Positions 1-7,598 of a stretch of 35,039 nt of DNA are shown one piece after another. The stretch covers positions 1-35,039 of the forward strand of contig CAMQZX010000008.1 of NCBI GenBank assembly GCA_947039785.1, given 5' to 3'. The stretch is from an uncultured Lachnospiraceae bacterium (GTDB lineage Bacteria; Bacillota; Clostridia; Lachnospirales; Lachnospiraceae). The first letter of the stretch is position 1; every line of letters starts with the position of its first letter. Both the position numbers and the translations under genes were made by a program. Below the pieces are notes generated by a model. The model ran no database searches. It saw only the letters and a program-made list of their open reading frames with translations, and had not been told where the DNA came from.

Positions 1-126
1 TAATATAGGGGTTGTGGCTCAACTTTTTTGATTATATTATTATATTTATTTTGAAATGTTATTAAAGAATAAAATCGGTATCAGTCCGGCATAGAACCTT
101 AATAGAAAATATAAATTAGAAAAATC

Positions 127-171
127 AAACGACTGCAGAATGGAAAATGGTTTTGCAGCCGTTTTATTTTT
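127..171 (+). terminator. Rho-independent terminator of a gene upstream of the window
   Basis: Positions 127-137 (AAACGaCTGCA) pair with 154-164 (TGCAGcCGTTT) with one internal mismatch, and the right arm runs into TTTTATTTTTA. It probably ends a plus-strand gene that lies left of the window, because no coding region precedes it here. Confidence 0.6.
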
Positions 172-185
172 ATCATAAATTCCTG

Positions 186-280
186 AAAATAAGACACAAA
201 AATTCAAAACCTAAAAATAAGACACAAAAATAAGACATAAATTTTACTAAAAAAAGTAATTAAAAAAAAGACACATCAAT
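186..280. repeat. A-rich direct repeats of AATAAGACACAAAAA
   Basis: The 18-mer AAAATAAGACACAAAAAT occurs at 186-203 and again at 214-231, each preceded by CCT(G/A). A third overlapping degenerate copy (AAAATAAGACATAAAT) lies at 227-242 and a weaker one (AAAAGACACATCAAT) at 266-280. The stretch has no gene. It could be a set of protein-binding iterons or the remains of a mobile-element end; the sequence does not decide. Confidence 0.55.
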
Positions 281-329
281 ATTCCGCGTCTATCCAAATA
301 AAAAACGAAAAATCTAAAAAAAGTGCCAA

Positions 330-383
330 TTCCGAAAATTACATTCTCCTGTTATGATTTACTCACAAAGAAAACAAGCGTGC
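330..383 (+). promoter_or_regulatory. Candidate promoter and GCGTGC half-site for the first inositol unit
   Basis: TTCCGA (330-335) and TATGAT (353-358) are separated by 17 bp and could be -35 and -10 boxes. About 20 bp downstream, GCGTGC (378-383) matches the half-site found at the other inositol promoters in the window. The gene start at 425 lies downstream. The -35 box is weak, so this is tentative. Confidence 0.4.
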
Positions 384-424
384 TGAAAAAAATACAAAAT
401 AAAAGAATAAAAGGAGAAAATAAA

Positions 425-1324
425 ATGTTTAGCAAAGAAAAAGTAAAATTGGGGATTGCGCCCATTGCATGGACGAACGATGATCTTCCGGATCTGGGCG
501 GGGATAATACCTTCGAACAGTGTATCAGTGAGATGGCGCTGGCTGGATTTACCGGTTCCGAAGTGGGAAACAAATATCCCAGAGATCCCAAGGTGCTGAA
601 AAAGGCATTAGAACTTCGTGGAATAGAGATTTGTAATCAGTGGTTTTCCTCTTTTCTGATCACAAAGCCCTTTGGGGAAGTAGAGAAAGAGTTTCGCAGC
701 CAGCTGGAGTTTTTAAAAGCCATGGGGGCGAAGGTGATTGGCGCTTCCGAGCAGAGCTACAGTGTTCAGGGAATGCAGGATATTCCTATCTTTGGACAGA
801 AATATGTGATGAACGACCAGGAATGGAACAGATTCTGTGATGGAATGAATCGTCTTGGAAAAATTGCCAAAGAGGAATACGGTATCGCATTGACGTTCCA
901 TCACCATATGGGAACTGTAGTTCAGAATCCAGATGAAGTGGAACGTATGATGGAAAATACAGATCCGGAATATGTAAGCTTGTTATTTGACACAGGACAT
1001 TTTACATACTGTGGAGCCGATCCTCTGGAGATGGCAAAGAAATATATTGGAAGAATCAAGCACGTGCATCTGAAGGATATCCGCAGAGAAGTGGTGGAAA
1101 AGGTGAAAGCAGAAGATTTAAGCTTTCTGGAAGGCGTGAGACTGGGAACTTTTACAGTTCCGGGAGATGGATGTATCAATTTTGATCCTATTTTCCAGGT
1201 TTTGGAGGAGAATGAATATGAGGGGTATATGCTGGTAGAGGCAGAGCAGGATCCTGTCAGGGCAAATCCGCTGGAATATGCCATGAAAGCCCGGAAATTT
1301 ATTGCTGAGAAAACAGGTTTGTAA
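425..1324 (+). CDS. iolE: Inosose dehydratase-like TIM-barrel protein (IolE paralogue 1)
   Basis: A 299-residue sugar-isomerase-like TIM barrel, about the length of Bacillus IolE (297). IolE removes water from scyllo-inosose (2-keto-myo-inositol) to give 3D-trihydroxycyclohexane-1,2-dione in the cytoplasm. Visible landmarks are the opening GIAPIAWTNDD (residues 10-20), HHHMGT (159-164), FDTGH (188-192), HVHLKD (213-218), GDG (247-249) and VEAEQDP (271-277), which fit the metal and substrate positions of the family. I chose ATG 425 because AAGGAG (411-416) lies 8 bp upstream; an in-frame ATG at 323 would add 34 basic residues that are not family-like and has no ribosome site. The dehydrogenase follows 60 bp later. 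A second, closely related copy lies at 7599, so this one may serve another inosose isomer (inference). Confidence 0.9.
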   Translation: MFSKEKVKLGIAPIAWTNDDLPDLGGDNTFEQCISEMALAGFTGSEVGNKYPRDPKVLKKALELRGIEICNQWFSSFLITKPFGEVEKEFRSQLEFLKAMGAKVIGASEQSYSVQGMQDIPIFGQKYVMNDQEWNRFCDGMNRLGKIAKEEYGIALTFHHHMGTVVQNPDEVERMMENTDPEYVSLLFDTGHFTYCGADPLEMAKKYIGRIKHVHLKDIRREVVEKVKAEDLSFLEGVRLGTFTVPGDGCINFDPIFQVLEENEYEGYMLVEAEQDPVRANPLEYAMKARKFIAEKTGL

Positions 1325-1384
1325 GATCAAAGAGTTATTTCATTTTATAAAAAATCAAGAGTATGGGAAAAGGAGATTAAGATT

Positions 1385-2398
1385 ATGGTAAACGTAGGAA
1401 TTATTGGTGCAGGAAGAATTGGACGGGTACATGTGGAGAGCATTTGCACTCAGGTGGCAAACGCGAAAGTGAAAATGCTGGCAGACCCTTTTATGACAGA
1501 AGAGACAGCTGCATGGGCAAAGGATATGGGCGTAGCAGGTGTGACTAAGGATTATAAAGAGATTTTGGCAGATCCGGAAATTGATGCAGTGTTAATCTGC
1601 TCTTCCACAGACACACATTCCCCAATCTCTGTGGAGGCTATTCATGCAGGAAAACACGTATTTTGTGAAAAGCCAATCGATCATGATGTGGAGAAAATCC
1701 AGGAAGTGATTGAAGCCTTAAAAAACAGCAATGTAAAATACCAGGTTGGCTTTAATCGCCGTTTCGACCACAATTTTGAGGCTGTTTGGGCAGCAGTTGC
1801 ACAGGGAAAAATCGGTGATCCTCAGATTATCAAAGTAACTTCCAGAGATCCAAAGCCGCCTTGTGCAGAATACGTGAAAGTTTCCGGCGGAATGTTTTTG
1901 GATATGACTATTCATGATTTTGATATGGTACGCTTCCTGGCAGGCTGCAATGCAGAAGAGGTTTATGTACAGGCTGCTGTTTTGGTGGACCCCGCCATCG
2001 GTGAAGCAGGAGATGTGGATACTGCAGTGATTACTCTGAAAATGGAAAATGGAGCAATCGCAGTTATCGACAATTCCAGAAAAGCAGTTTATGGATATGA
2101 TCAGAGAGCAGAGGTATTTGGCTCCGCCGGAATGGTGGCAACATCCAATGATACCAGTTCGTTGGCAGTCATCAGCAATGCAGAAGGTGTGACAGGAGAG
2201 AAACCGTTGTATTTCTTCCTGGAGCGTTACATGGCTGCATATGCAAAGGAGATTAAGTGTTTTATTGAAGCCATTGAGAAGGATACCGAGACGCCTCTCG
2301 GCGTTATGGACGGACTGGAACCTGTATTAATGGGACTTGCCGCCAAAAAGTCATTTGAAGAGCATCGCCCTGTAAAAATCTCAGAGCTTAGAAAGTAA
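1385..2398 (+). CDS. iolG: Inositol 2-dehydrogenase, Gfo/Idh/MocA family (IolG paralogue 1)
   Basis: A 337-residue NAD(P)-dependent oxidoreductase that would oxidise an inositol to an inosose. The N-terminal Rossmann fold has GAGRIG (8-13), the family EKP motif holds K96 (95-97), and the catalytic pair fits D173 and H177 (the DxxxH pattern in LDMTIHD). These correspond to K97, D172 and H176 of Bacillus IolG. Overall it resembles the proteobacterial-type inositol dehydrogenases more than the copy at 5553, which is closer to Bacillus IolG. AGGAG (1371-1375) precedes the ATG by 9 bp. It sits between an iolE-like gene and a symporter gene, so one transcript probably makes uptake, oxidation and dehydration. 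Specificity for myo-, scyllo- or chiro-inositol cannot be read from the sequence. Confidence 0.88.
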   Translation: MVNVGIIGAGRIGRVHVESICTQVANAKVKMLADPFMTEETAAWAKDMGVAGVTKDYKEILADPEIDAVLICSSTDTHSPISVEAIHAGKHVFCEKPIDHDVEKIQEVIEALKNSNVKYQVGFNRRFDHNFEAVWAAVAQGKIGDPQIIKVTSRDPKPPCAEYVKVSGGMFLDMTIHDFDMVRFLAGCNAEEVYVQAAVLVDPAIGEAGDVDTAVITLKMENGAIAVIDNSRKAVYGYDQRAEVFGSAGMVATSNDTSSLAVISNAEGVTGEKPLYFFLERYMAAYAKEIKCFIEAIEKDTETPLGVMDGLEPVLMGLAAKKSFEEHRPVKISELRK

Positions 2399-2430
2399 CT
2401 CATGAAGTCGTTTTAAAATTGGAGAAAAGT

Positions 2431-3825
2431 ATGGGAAATAGAAATATGGAAAAAGGTATAGAAGGAAAGAGACTGACCTGGCCGATCAGAATCTCCTATG
2501 CCGGAGGAGATGTGGCCTGCAATGTGATTTTTGGTATGATTGGTACGCTGCTGACACTTTTCTATACAGATTATGTGGGGATTAATCCAGCTACGGTAGG
2601 TATTGTGATGCTGCTGTCCCGTCTGTTTGATGGAGTTTCCGATTTGATCATGGGGGTGATCGTAGAGAATACCATGTCCAAATGGGGAAAGTCAAGACCT
2701 TGGATTTTATGGATGAGTGTACCTTATGCATTGTCTGCAATACTTTTGTTCACTGTGCCTCATTCGACCGGAATGGTGCAGGCGATTTATCTGTTTGTTA
2801 CTTATAATTTCTGCACTACAGTTTGCTATACAGCGATCAACCTTCCATATGGAAGCCTCTCCGCCATGATGACACGTCTCTCTTCCGAGAGAGACATGCT
2901 CAGTGTGGTGAGAATGGGATTGTCTCCTCTGGGAAGAATCATGGCAGTTACCTGCACACTGCCTCTGGTGAAATTTTTTGGAGACGACCAGGCTGCCTGG
3001 GTTAAGACCATGTCCATCTGGGCAGTGGCTGCATTATTCCTTCTGGTGAACTGCTTCCTGAAATGTGAAGAGACAGTAGTAATTGCTGCCAAGAAGGACG
3101 AACAGAAGATTCCTCTGGGAAAATCCTTAAAGGCGTTGGTTACGAATCAGTATTTCTGGGCGGTTCTGGTATTGTGGATGCTGCAAAGTGTGTCCTTTGG
3201 GATATCAGGAACAATCCTGCCTTACTATTGCAAGTACATTTTTAACAACGACACATGGATGTACAGTGCGTTGTACCTAACTGAGACATTGGTGCTGGTG
3301 GCCTGTGTATTTCTGTGTGCGCCTCTGATCAGGAAGTACGGCAAGCGAAACGTAGCTCTGGCGGGAGCTATGATTGCTCTGGCGGGACAATTGCTGTTCT
3401 TCTTAAATCCTTACAGCTTTACCTGGATGGTAATGAGCTGTGTGGCACGTGCCATTGGACTGGCACCGTTGAATGCGGCTGTGTTTGGTATGATTGGAGA
3501 TGTGGTGGAATTTGGTCAGTGGAAGACGCACATCCGACAGGAAAGTCTGATTTTCGCAGGCGGTTCCATCGGAACAAAAGTAGGCTCTGGTGTGGCGTCA
3601 GCAGCTATGACAGGACTTCTGTCTGTGGCAGGATATGTAAGCTCCGCAGCAGGAACAGTAGTTCAGCCAGATACAGCGTTGGATATGATTGTTACGATTT
3701 ATAAGTTCGGTCCATTGGTGGTGGCAGTGCTGGCTGTGGTTACACTTGCTTTATATAAACTGGATCGTCAGTATGATTCAATTATGAAGACTCTTATGGA
3801 ACGAGAAGCCAGAGGAGTGCTGTAA
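2431..3825 (+). CDS. GPH-family sugar:cation symporter (probable inositol uptake)
   Basis: A 464-residue polytopic membrane protein with about 12 hydrophobic segments. The glycoside-pentoside-hexuronide:cation symporter signature is visible as SRLFDGVSD (63-71), then MG, SKWGK and RPW just after it, and a later EFGQWKTHIR loop. GPH carriers import sugars or polyols with Na+ or H+. Inositol as the substrate is inferred from its place after iolE- and iolG-like genes. GGAG (2421-2424) is 6 bp before ATG 2431; an upstream TTG at 2419 would place the ribosome site inside the gene, and ATG 2446 is a weaker alternative. The gene is followed by a terminator at 3892. Confidence 0.87.
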   Translation: MGNRNMEKGIEGKRLTWPIRISYAGGDVACNVIFGMIGTLLTLFYTDYVGINPATVGIVMLLSRLFDGVSDLIMGVIVENTMSKWGKSRPWILWMSVPYALSAILLFTVPHSTGMVQAIYLFVTYNFCTTVCYTAINLPYGSLSAMMTRLSSERDMLSVVRMGLSPLGRIMAVTCTLPLVKFFGDDQAAWVKTMSIWAVAALFLLVNCFLKCEETVVIAAKKDEQKIPLGKSLKALVTNQYFWAVLVLWMLQSVSFGISGTILPYYCKYIFNNDTWMYSALYLTETLVLVACVFLCAPLIRKYGKRNVALAGAMIALAGQLLFFLNPYSFTWMVMSCVARAIGLAPLNAAVFGMIGDVVEFGQWKTHIRQESLIFAGGSIGTKVGSGVASAAMTGLLSVAGYVSSAAGTVVQPDTALDMIVTIYKFGPLVVAVLAVVTLALYKLDRQYDSIMKTLMEREARGVL

Positions 3826-3891
3826 CAAAAAAAGAATAAAAAACATTTGGCAAAGGGGATTGCGAATATCCGCTTAACTATGAGAATATTA

Positions 3892-3930
3892 AAAAGGTCA
3901 TGTTTGTATATAGGCATGGCCTTTTCTAAG
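3892..3930 (+). terminator. Rho-independent terminator after the first inositol unit
   Basis: AAAAGGTCATG (3892-3902) pairs with CATGGCCTTTT (3915-3925) with one G-U pair, and the right arm ends in a T run. It separates the symporter gene from the regulator promoter that starts at 3948. Confidence 0.75.
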
Positions 3931-3947
3931 TCATTTTATATTTAAGG

Positions 3948-3976
3948 TTGAGTTTTTTGAAAAACCCGTATATAAT
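3948..3976 (+). promoter_or_regulatory. Promoter of the first lacI-type regulator
   Basis: TTGAGT (3948-3953), a 17-bp spacer and a perfect TATAAT (3971-3976) form a near-consensus sigma-A promoter. The operator-like palindrome begins 3 bp after the -10 box, where transcription should start. Confidence 0.8.
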
Positions 3977-3978
3977 AT

Positions 3979-3998
3979 ATGCGTGCGCGAAAACGCGA
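3979..3998. promoter_or_regulatory. Operator-like palindrome (ATGCGT-N8-ACGCGA)
   Basis: ATGCGT (3979-3984) and ACGCGA (3993-3998) flank an 8-bp core. The site covers the expected start of the lacI-type transcript, so autorepression is likely. A further half-site, GCACGCA, lies at 4033-4039 in the leader. The same motif recurs at 5351, 6593, 11805 and 11939. Confidence 0.7.
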
Positions 3999-4068
3999 GA
4001 TGTGTAGGAAATTTGGAGAGATATATAGGATTGCACGCATATGGAATGTTCAGGGGAGGAAGATAAAA

Positions 4069-5094
4069 ATGGCTGTTACGTTACAGCAGATTGCAGAAAA
4101 AGCAGGAGTGTCCAGAGGAACTGTGGACAGAGCTTTGAATAATAGAGGTAGAATCAATGCCGAAGTAGCAGAAAATATCCGGAGAATTGCCAGAGAAATG
4201 GGATATCAGCCCAACCGCGCAGGAAGGGCATTGGCCATGTCACGCCATAATATTACCATAGGAGTTATCATACAGGCAGCAGATACTCCTTTTATGGAGA
4301 AAGTTCTGGAGGGTACGATGGAGGCTAAGGCGGAGGTAGAACGTCTGGGAGCATCGGTGATTGTTGAGAAGATTCACGGCGTAGATGCAGATCAAGTCGT
4401 AGATACCATGCAAAGGCTAAAGGAAGCAGGATGTAATGGTATTGCCATGGTTCCGGTGGAGGACGATAAACTGAAGGAGACAGTGAATACGTTTATCGGG
4501 GAGAATATTCCTGTGGTGACGTTCAACTCAGATATTGAAGATACGGGCAGACTTTGTTTCATCGGACAGAATGCGCTGCAAAGCGGTAAGGTTGCCGCCG
4601 GCTTAATGGCGGAAATCGTACCAGTGGAGTCTAAGATTTTAATTATCTCAGGATATCCATCCAATCAGTCCCATAAGAACAGAGTCAAAGGCTTTGCCGG
4701 AGAGATGGCAGCCTGCCGGGAGGATGTGAAGGTTCTGGATGTGCAGTATGCGTTTGATGATGATAAGGTTGCGGAGCGTATTACAGAGGAAATGCTGAAA
4801 GAACATAAAAATCTGGCAGGTATTTATCTGGCGGCTTCCGGAGTTGGCGGTGTATGTAAAGCGCTGGACGCCAAAGACCTGGGAGGTAAGGTGAAAGTGA
4901 TTTCCAACGACCTTACCGTCAGAAATGAAGAGTGCCTGAGAAAAGGAACTATTCAGTTTCTATTGGGACAAAATGCCTATGTTCAGGGATATGAGCCGAT
5001 TATGACTTTGTTTAACAAGCTGTTTGACGGCAAAGAACCGGAACAGGAATATGCTTATACAGAGATTGTGATTAAGAATCGCTATAATTTGTGA
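4069..5094 (+). CDS. LacI-family transcriptional regulator 1
   Basis: A 341-residue regulator. An N-terminal LacI helix-turn-helix (about residues 3-50: VTLQQIAEKAGVS, then RGTVDRALN) is followed by a hinge and a periplasmic-binding-protein-like ligand domain with the ribose-binding type folds (VTFNSD, about residue 146). The effector is probably an inositol or inosose, inferred from the neighbours. ATG 4069 is chosen because GGGGAGGA (4053-4060) lies 8 bp upstream and the protein then starts exactly at the HTH; an earlier in-frame ATG at 3979 falls inside the operator. The operator at 3979 and half-site at 4033 suggest it represses itself. Its recognition helix is the same as that of the regulator at 16208. 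Confidence 0.92.
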   Translation: MAVTLQQIAEKAGVSRGTVDRALNNRGRINAEVAENIRRIAREMGYQPNRAGRALAMSRHNITIGVIIQAADTPFMEKVLEGTMEAKAEVERLGASVIVEKIHGVDADQVVDTMQRLKEAGCNGIAMVPVEDDKLKETVNTFIGENIPVVTFNSDIEDTGRLCFIGQNALQSGKVAAGLMAEIVPVESKILIISGYPSNQSHKNRVKGFAGEMAACREDVKVLDVQYAFDDDKVAERITEEMLKEHKNLAGIYLAASGVGGVCKALDAKDLGGKVKVISNDLTVRNEECLRKGTIQFLLGQNAYVQGYEPIMTLFNKLFDGKEPEQEYAYTEIVIKNRYNL

Positions 5095-5225
5095 TAGTGA
5101 ATGGAAAATAAGTACGCGGAGCACCAGAGGGGGTTTGATGGGAAGGCTTGTTTTTCGTTTATGGGCAACAGTAAAGTGGATTCTAAATGTTCAATTTACT
5201 GGTAGACTTTGTGAAAAGTCACGAA

Positions 5226-5287
5226 AAACTGTGTGAAATGACTGGAATTTAGAACGATAACGTGGTCATTTTTCACAGTTTTTTTGT
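5226..5287 (+). terminator. Rho-independent terminator after lacI-type regulator 1
   Basis: The arms 5226-5242 (AAACTGTGTGAAATGAC) and 5265-5281 (GTCATTTTTCACAGTTT) form a 17-bp stem with two mismatches, directly followed by a T run. It ends the regulator transcript 130 bp after its stop codon. The rest of 5095-5225 shows no gene or clear signal. Confidence 0.75.
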
Positions 5288-5350
5288 TTTCTTTTTAACA
5301 ACCAGTAAAATTGAATAAAAAATTTACCGTCATTTTGTATAAAATGAGTA

Positions 5351-5379
5351 TTGCGTTCACGAGCACGCAATGATAGAAT
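5351..5379 (+). promoter_or_regulatory. iolG promoter with embedded operator palindrome
   Basis: TTGCGT (5351-5356) and TAGAAT (5374-5379) are 17 bp apart and form a plausible promoter. The same TTGCGT is the left arm of a perfect 6-bp palindrome with ACGCAA (5365-5370) across an 8-bp core. A repressor bound at 5351-5370 would cover the -35 box and spacer. The leader from here to the iolG start is about 170 bp long and otherwise featureless. Confidence 0.75.
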
Positions 5380-5552
5380 ACACATAAAGCAAAGGAAATA
5401 AAAAAAGAAGTTAAGTAACATCAACAAAGCTGAAATTGTAATCATACATTGCTTATGCAATTTAAAATTACAGTTAAAGCACACAAATGTAACGAAGAAA
5501 TGACAGGTTAAAACCAAATAACGAAAAGGAAAAAAGAAAGGCGGAAAAAATT

Positions 5553-6557
5553 ATGTTAAGAGTTGGAGTTATCGGATGCGGTGGAATGGGAAGAGATCAC
5601 ATTAAGAGAATTACAGAGAGAACCCAGGGAGCAGAAGTAGTTGCAGTATCAGATGTATTTGAGGAAGGTGCTAAGAAAGCTGCCCAAATCGCAGGGGGAG
5701 CTAAGGTTTACACAGACAGCAAGGCACTGATCAATGACCCGGATGTAGATGCCGTATTAATCGTATCCCCAGGATTTGCACATGTAAATGACTTGTTGGA
5801 GGCCATCAAAGCGGGTAAGAGAGTATTCTGTGAGAAACCTCTTTGTACTACAGCAGAGGACTGCAAGAAGGTTATGGAGGCAGAGGAAGCTTCCGGAAAG
5901 CACCTGATTCAGTTGGGATTTATGCGTCGTTACCACAAAGGATACAATCAGATCAAAGATGCCATTGCAACAGGTGAGTTCGGAGAGCCTCTGATGATGC
6001 ACTGTACACACAGAAATCCGGAAGTTGGAACCAACTACAACACACCTATGGCTGTACATGACACAGTAATTCATGAGATTGACCTGTGCCACTGGCTGGT
6101 AAATGATGATTATGACAGCGTTCAGGTAATTATGCCGAAGGTAACAAAATACTCACACTCTGAGCTGAAAGATCCACAGATCATGTTACTGCGTACCAAG
6201 AGCGGAATCTGCATCGACGTTGAGTGTTTTGTAAACTGCAAGTTCGGATATGACATCAACTGTGAAGTTGTCTGCGAAGACGGCGCGCTGAAAATGGGAA
6301 CTCCAATGGCTCCATCCATTAGAAAGAATGCACAGTGCTCTACAGAAATTACCACTGACTGTTTTGTGTTATTCAAGGATGCTTACGATGCTGAGATTCA
6401 GAACTGGGTTGACTGCGCTGCAAGCGGCGTAATTGAAGGACCTACCACATGGGATGGCTATCTGGCAGCAGTGACAGCAGACGCTCTGGTAAAAGCTCAG
6501 GAGACAGGCAACATTGAGAAGGTAGTTACTGTTGAGAAACCGGAATTTTACAAATAA
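5553..6557 (+). CDS. iolG: myo-Inositol 2-dehydrogenase (IolG paralogue 2)
   Basis: A 334-residue Gfo/Idh/MocA protein very like Bacillus IolG along its whole length (for example MAVHDTVIHEIDLCHWLVND near residues 166-185 and the C-terminal EKPEF). It oxidises myo-inositol to scyllo-inosose with NAD+. The Rossmann motif GCGGMG is at 8-13, EKP with K95 at 94-96, and D170 and H174 match Bacillus D172 and H176. AAGGCGG lies 7-10 bp before the ATG. It is the first gene behind the operator-controlled promoter at 5351. The gap to iolI holds another operator (6593), so iolI and later genes may also be transcribed independently. It is clearly diverged from the paralogue at 1385 rather than a recent copy. 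Confidence 0.94.
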   Translation: MLRVGVIGCGGMGRDHIKRITERTQGAEVVAVSDVFEEGAKKAAQIAGGAKVYTDSKALINDPDVDAVLIVSPGFAHVNDLLEAIKAGKRVFCEKPLCTTAEDCKKVMEAEEASGKHLIQLGFMRRYHKGYNQIKDAIATGEFGEPLMMHCTHRNPEVGTNYNTPMAVHDTVIHEIDLCHWLVNDDYDSVQVIMPKVTKYSHSELKDPQIMLLRTKSGICIDVECFVNCKFGYDINCEVVCEDGALKMGTPMAPSIRKNAQCSTEITTDCFVLFKDAYDAEIQNWVDCAASGVIEGPTTWDGYLAAVTADALVKAQETGNIEKVVTVEKPEFYK

Positions 6558-6592
6558 ATAGCAGTGATGACTGAAAAATATTTTTTTACTTA

Positions 6593-6612
6593 ATGCGTGC
6601 GCGAGAACGCAA
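6593..6612. promoter_or_regulatory. Operator-like palindrome upstream of iolI (ATGCGT-N8-ACGCAA)
   Basis: ATGCGT (6593-6598) and ACGCAA (6607-6612) flank GCGCGAGA. The site and the A/T-rich DNA before it (from about 6568) resemble 11914-11958 upstream of the third symporter. No convincing -35/-10 pair was found next to it, so it could be an internal promoter or a roadblock site. Confidence 0.6.
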
Positions 6613-6718
6613 TAAAACATATTTGTATCAACTATAAAGAAAATAGATGGAATCCTCTTTTGCTGCTGGTCAGATATACTGGCAGTGAAGGAGAATGGAA
6701 AAACAGGAGGAACAGACA

Positions 6719-7552
6719 ATGAAACTTGGATTTAACGAAGCAACTGCACTGGAATGCAAAGGACAATCCCTGATGGCTGATTTGGAAGCTTGTGAAAAAT
6801 ATGGATTTGATTACATCGAGATTCGATTTGACTGCGTCAAAGATTATCTGAAAGAGCACACACTGGAAGAACTGGCCGACTGGTTCAGGAACCATCACCT
6901 GAAACCATGGGCATACAATACTCTGATTTTCTTCAACCAGAGAGATGAGGAAGGCGTAAAAGAAATCGATGAAGAGACAGAGTTTATTATGGAAGTATGC
7001 AAGGCAATTGACATGAAAATGCTGATTACAGTACCTCAGTTTGACGTAAAAGACAAGAGCGTGACCGAGATTAAAGAAGAGGCTGTTGAGCGTTTAAGAT
7101 ATCTGTCCGATAAAGTAGGCAGCGACATTAAGATTTCTCTGGAATTCTGCGGGGCGCCAAACTGCTCCATCAACCAGTTCGGTACAGCATACGATGTTGT
7201 AAAAGCTGTTGACAGAGACAACGTAGGTATAACGGTGGACACCTTCCATTTCCATGAGATGTGCTCTAAGCTGGAGGATTTGAGAAATGCGGACGGCAGG
7301 AAAATTTTTGCATATCACTTAAATGACTGTGAAGATTTGCCTCTTGGTTCCTGCGGAGATGACAAGCGTCTGTGGCCGGGCGAAGGTGTGGTTGATCATG
7401 CCGGAATCGCCGGGGCGCTGAAGGAAATCGGTTTTGACGGAGTATGCACTATTGAAGAGTTCCGCCCGGAATACTATGCAATGTCCCATGAGGAGAACGT
7501 AAAGAAAGCAGCAGAAGTGACAAGGGAATTTGTAGAGAAATATTTTGGATAA
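6719..7552 (+). CDS. iolI: Inosose isomerase (2-keto-myo-inositol isomerase, IolI)
   Basis: A 277-residue xylose-isomerase-like TIM barrel, one residue shorter than Bacillus IolI and similar throughout (opening KLGFNEAT, later TFHFHEM, closing FRPEYY). IolI interconverts 2-keto-myo-inositol and 1-keto-D-chiro-inositol, letting D-chiro-inositol enter the pathway. The four metal ligands known from Bacillus IolI are present at identical numbers: E142, D174, H200 and E246. ATG 6719 is chosen because AGGAGG (6705-6710) lies 8 bp upstream; an in-frame ATG at 6695 would put that ribosome site inside the gene. It is followed 46 bp later by iolE. Confidence 0.92.
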   Translation: MKLGFNEATALECKGQSLMADLEACEKYGFDYIEIRFDCVKDYLKEHTLEELADWFRNHHLKPWAYNTLIFFNQRDEEGVKEIDEETEFIMEVCKAIDMKMLITVPQFDVKDKSVTEIKEEAVERLRYLSDKVGSDIKISLEFCGAPNCSINQFGTAYDVVKAVDRDNVGITVDTFHFHEMCSKLEDLRNADGRKIFAYHLNDCEDLPLGSCGDDKRLWPGEGVVDHAGIAGALKEIGFDGVCTIEEFRPEYYAMSHEENVKKAAEVTREFVEKYFG

Positions 7553-7598
7553 GATAAAGGGATGAAAGCGTATGATACGCTTTTAGGGAGAGGAAAAA

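Larger units (their letters stand above)
5208..5390. repeat. Duplicated terminator-promoter cassette, copy 1
   Basis: This stretch closely resembles 11662-11845. Both hold a CACGAAAAA lead-in, a CTGTGTGAAATGACT hairpin, a T-run, CTTTTTAACAA followed by AGTAAAA, a TATAAAA box, and a TTGCGT promoter with an operator inside it. The two copies lie upstream of different genes (iolG here, a symporter there). The duplication was found by eye and has diverged by substitutions and small gaps. Confidence 0.7.

Noticed and set aside
5266-5517. An 83-codon minus-strand frame in the iolG leader
   Set aside because: It is Phe- and Cys-rich translation of A-rich leader DNA that overlaps the terminator and promoter; no ribosome site or family match.
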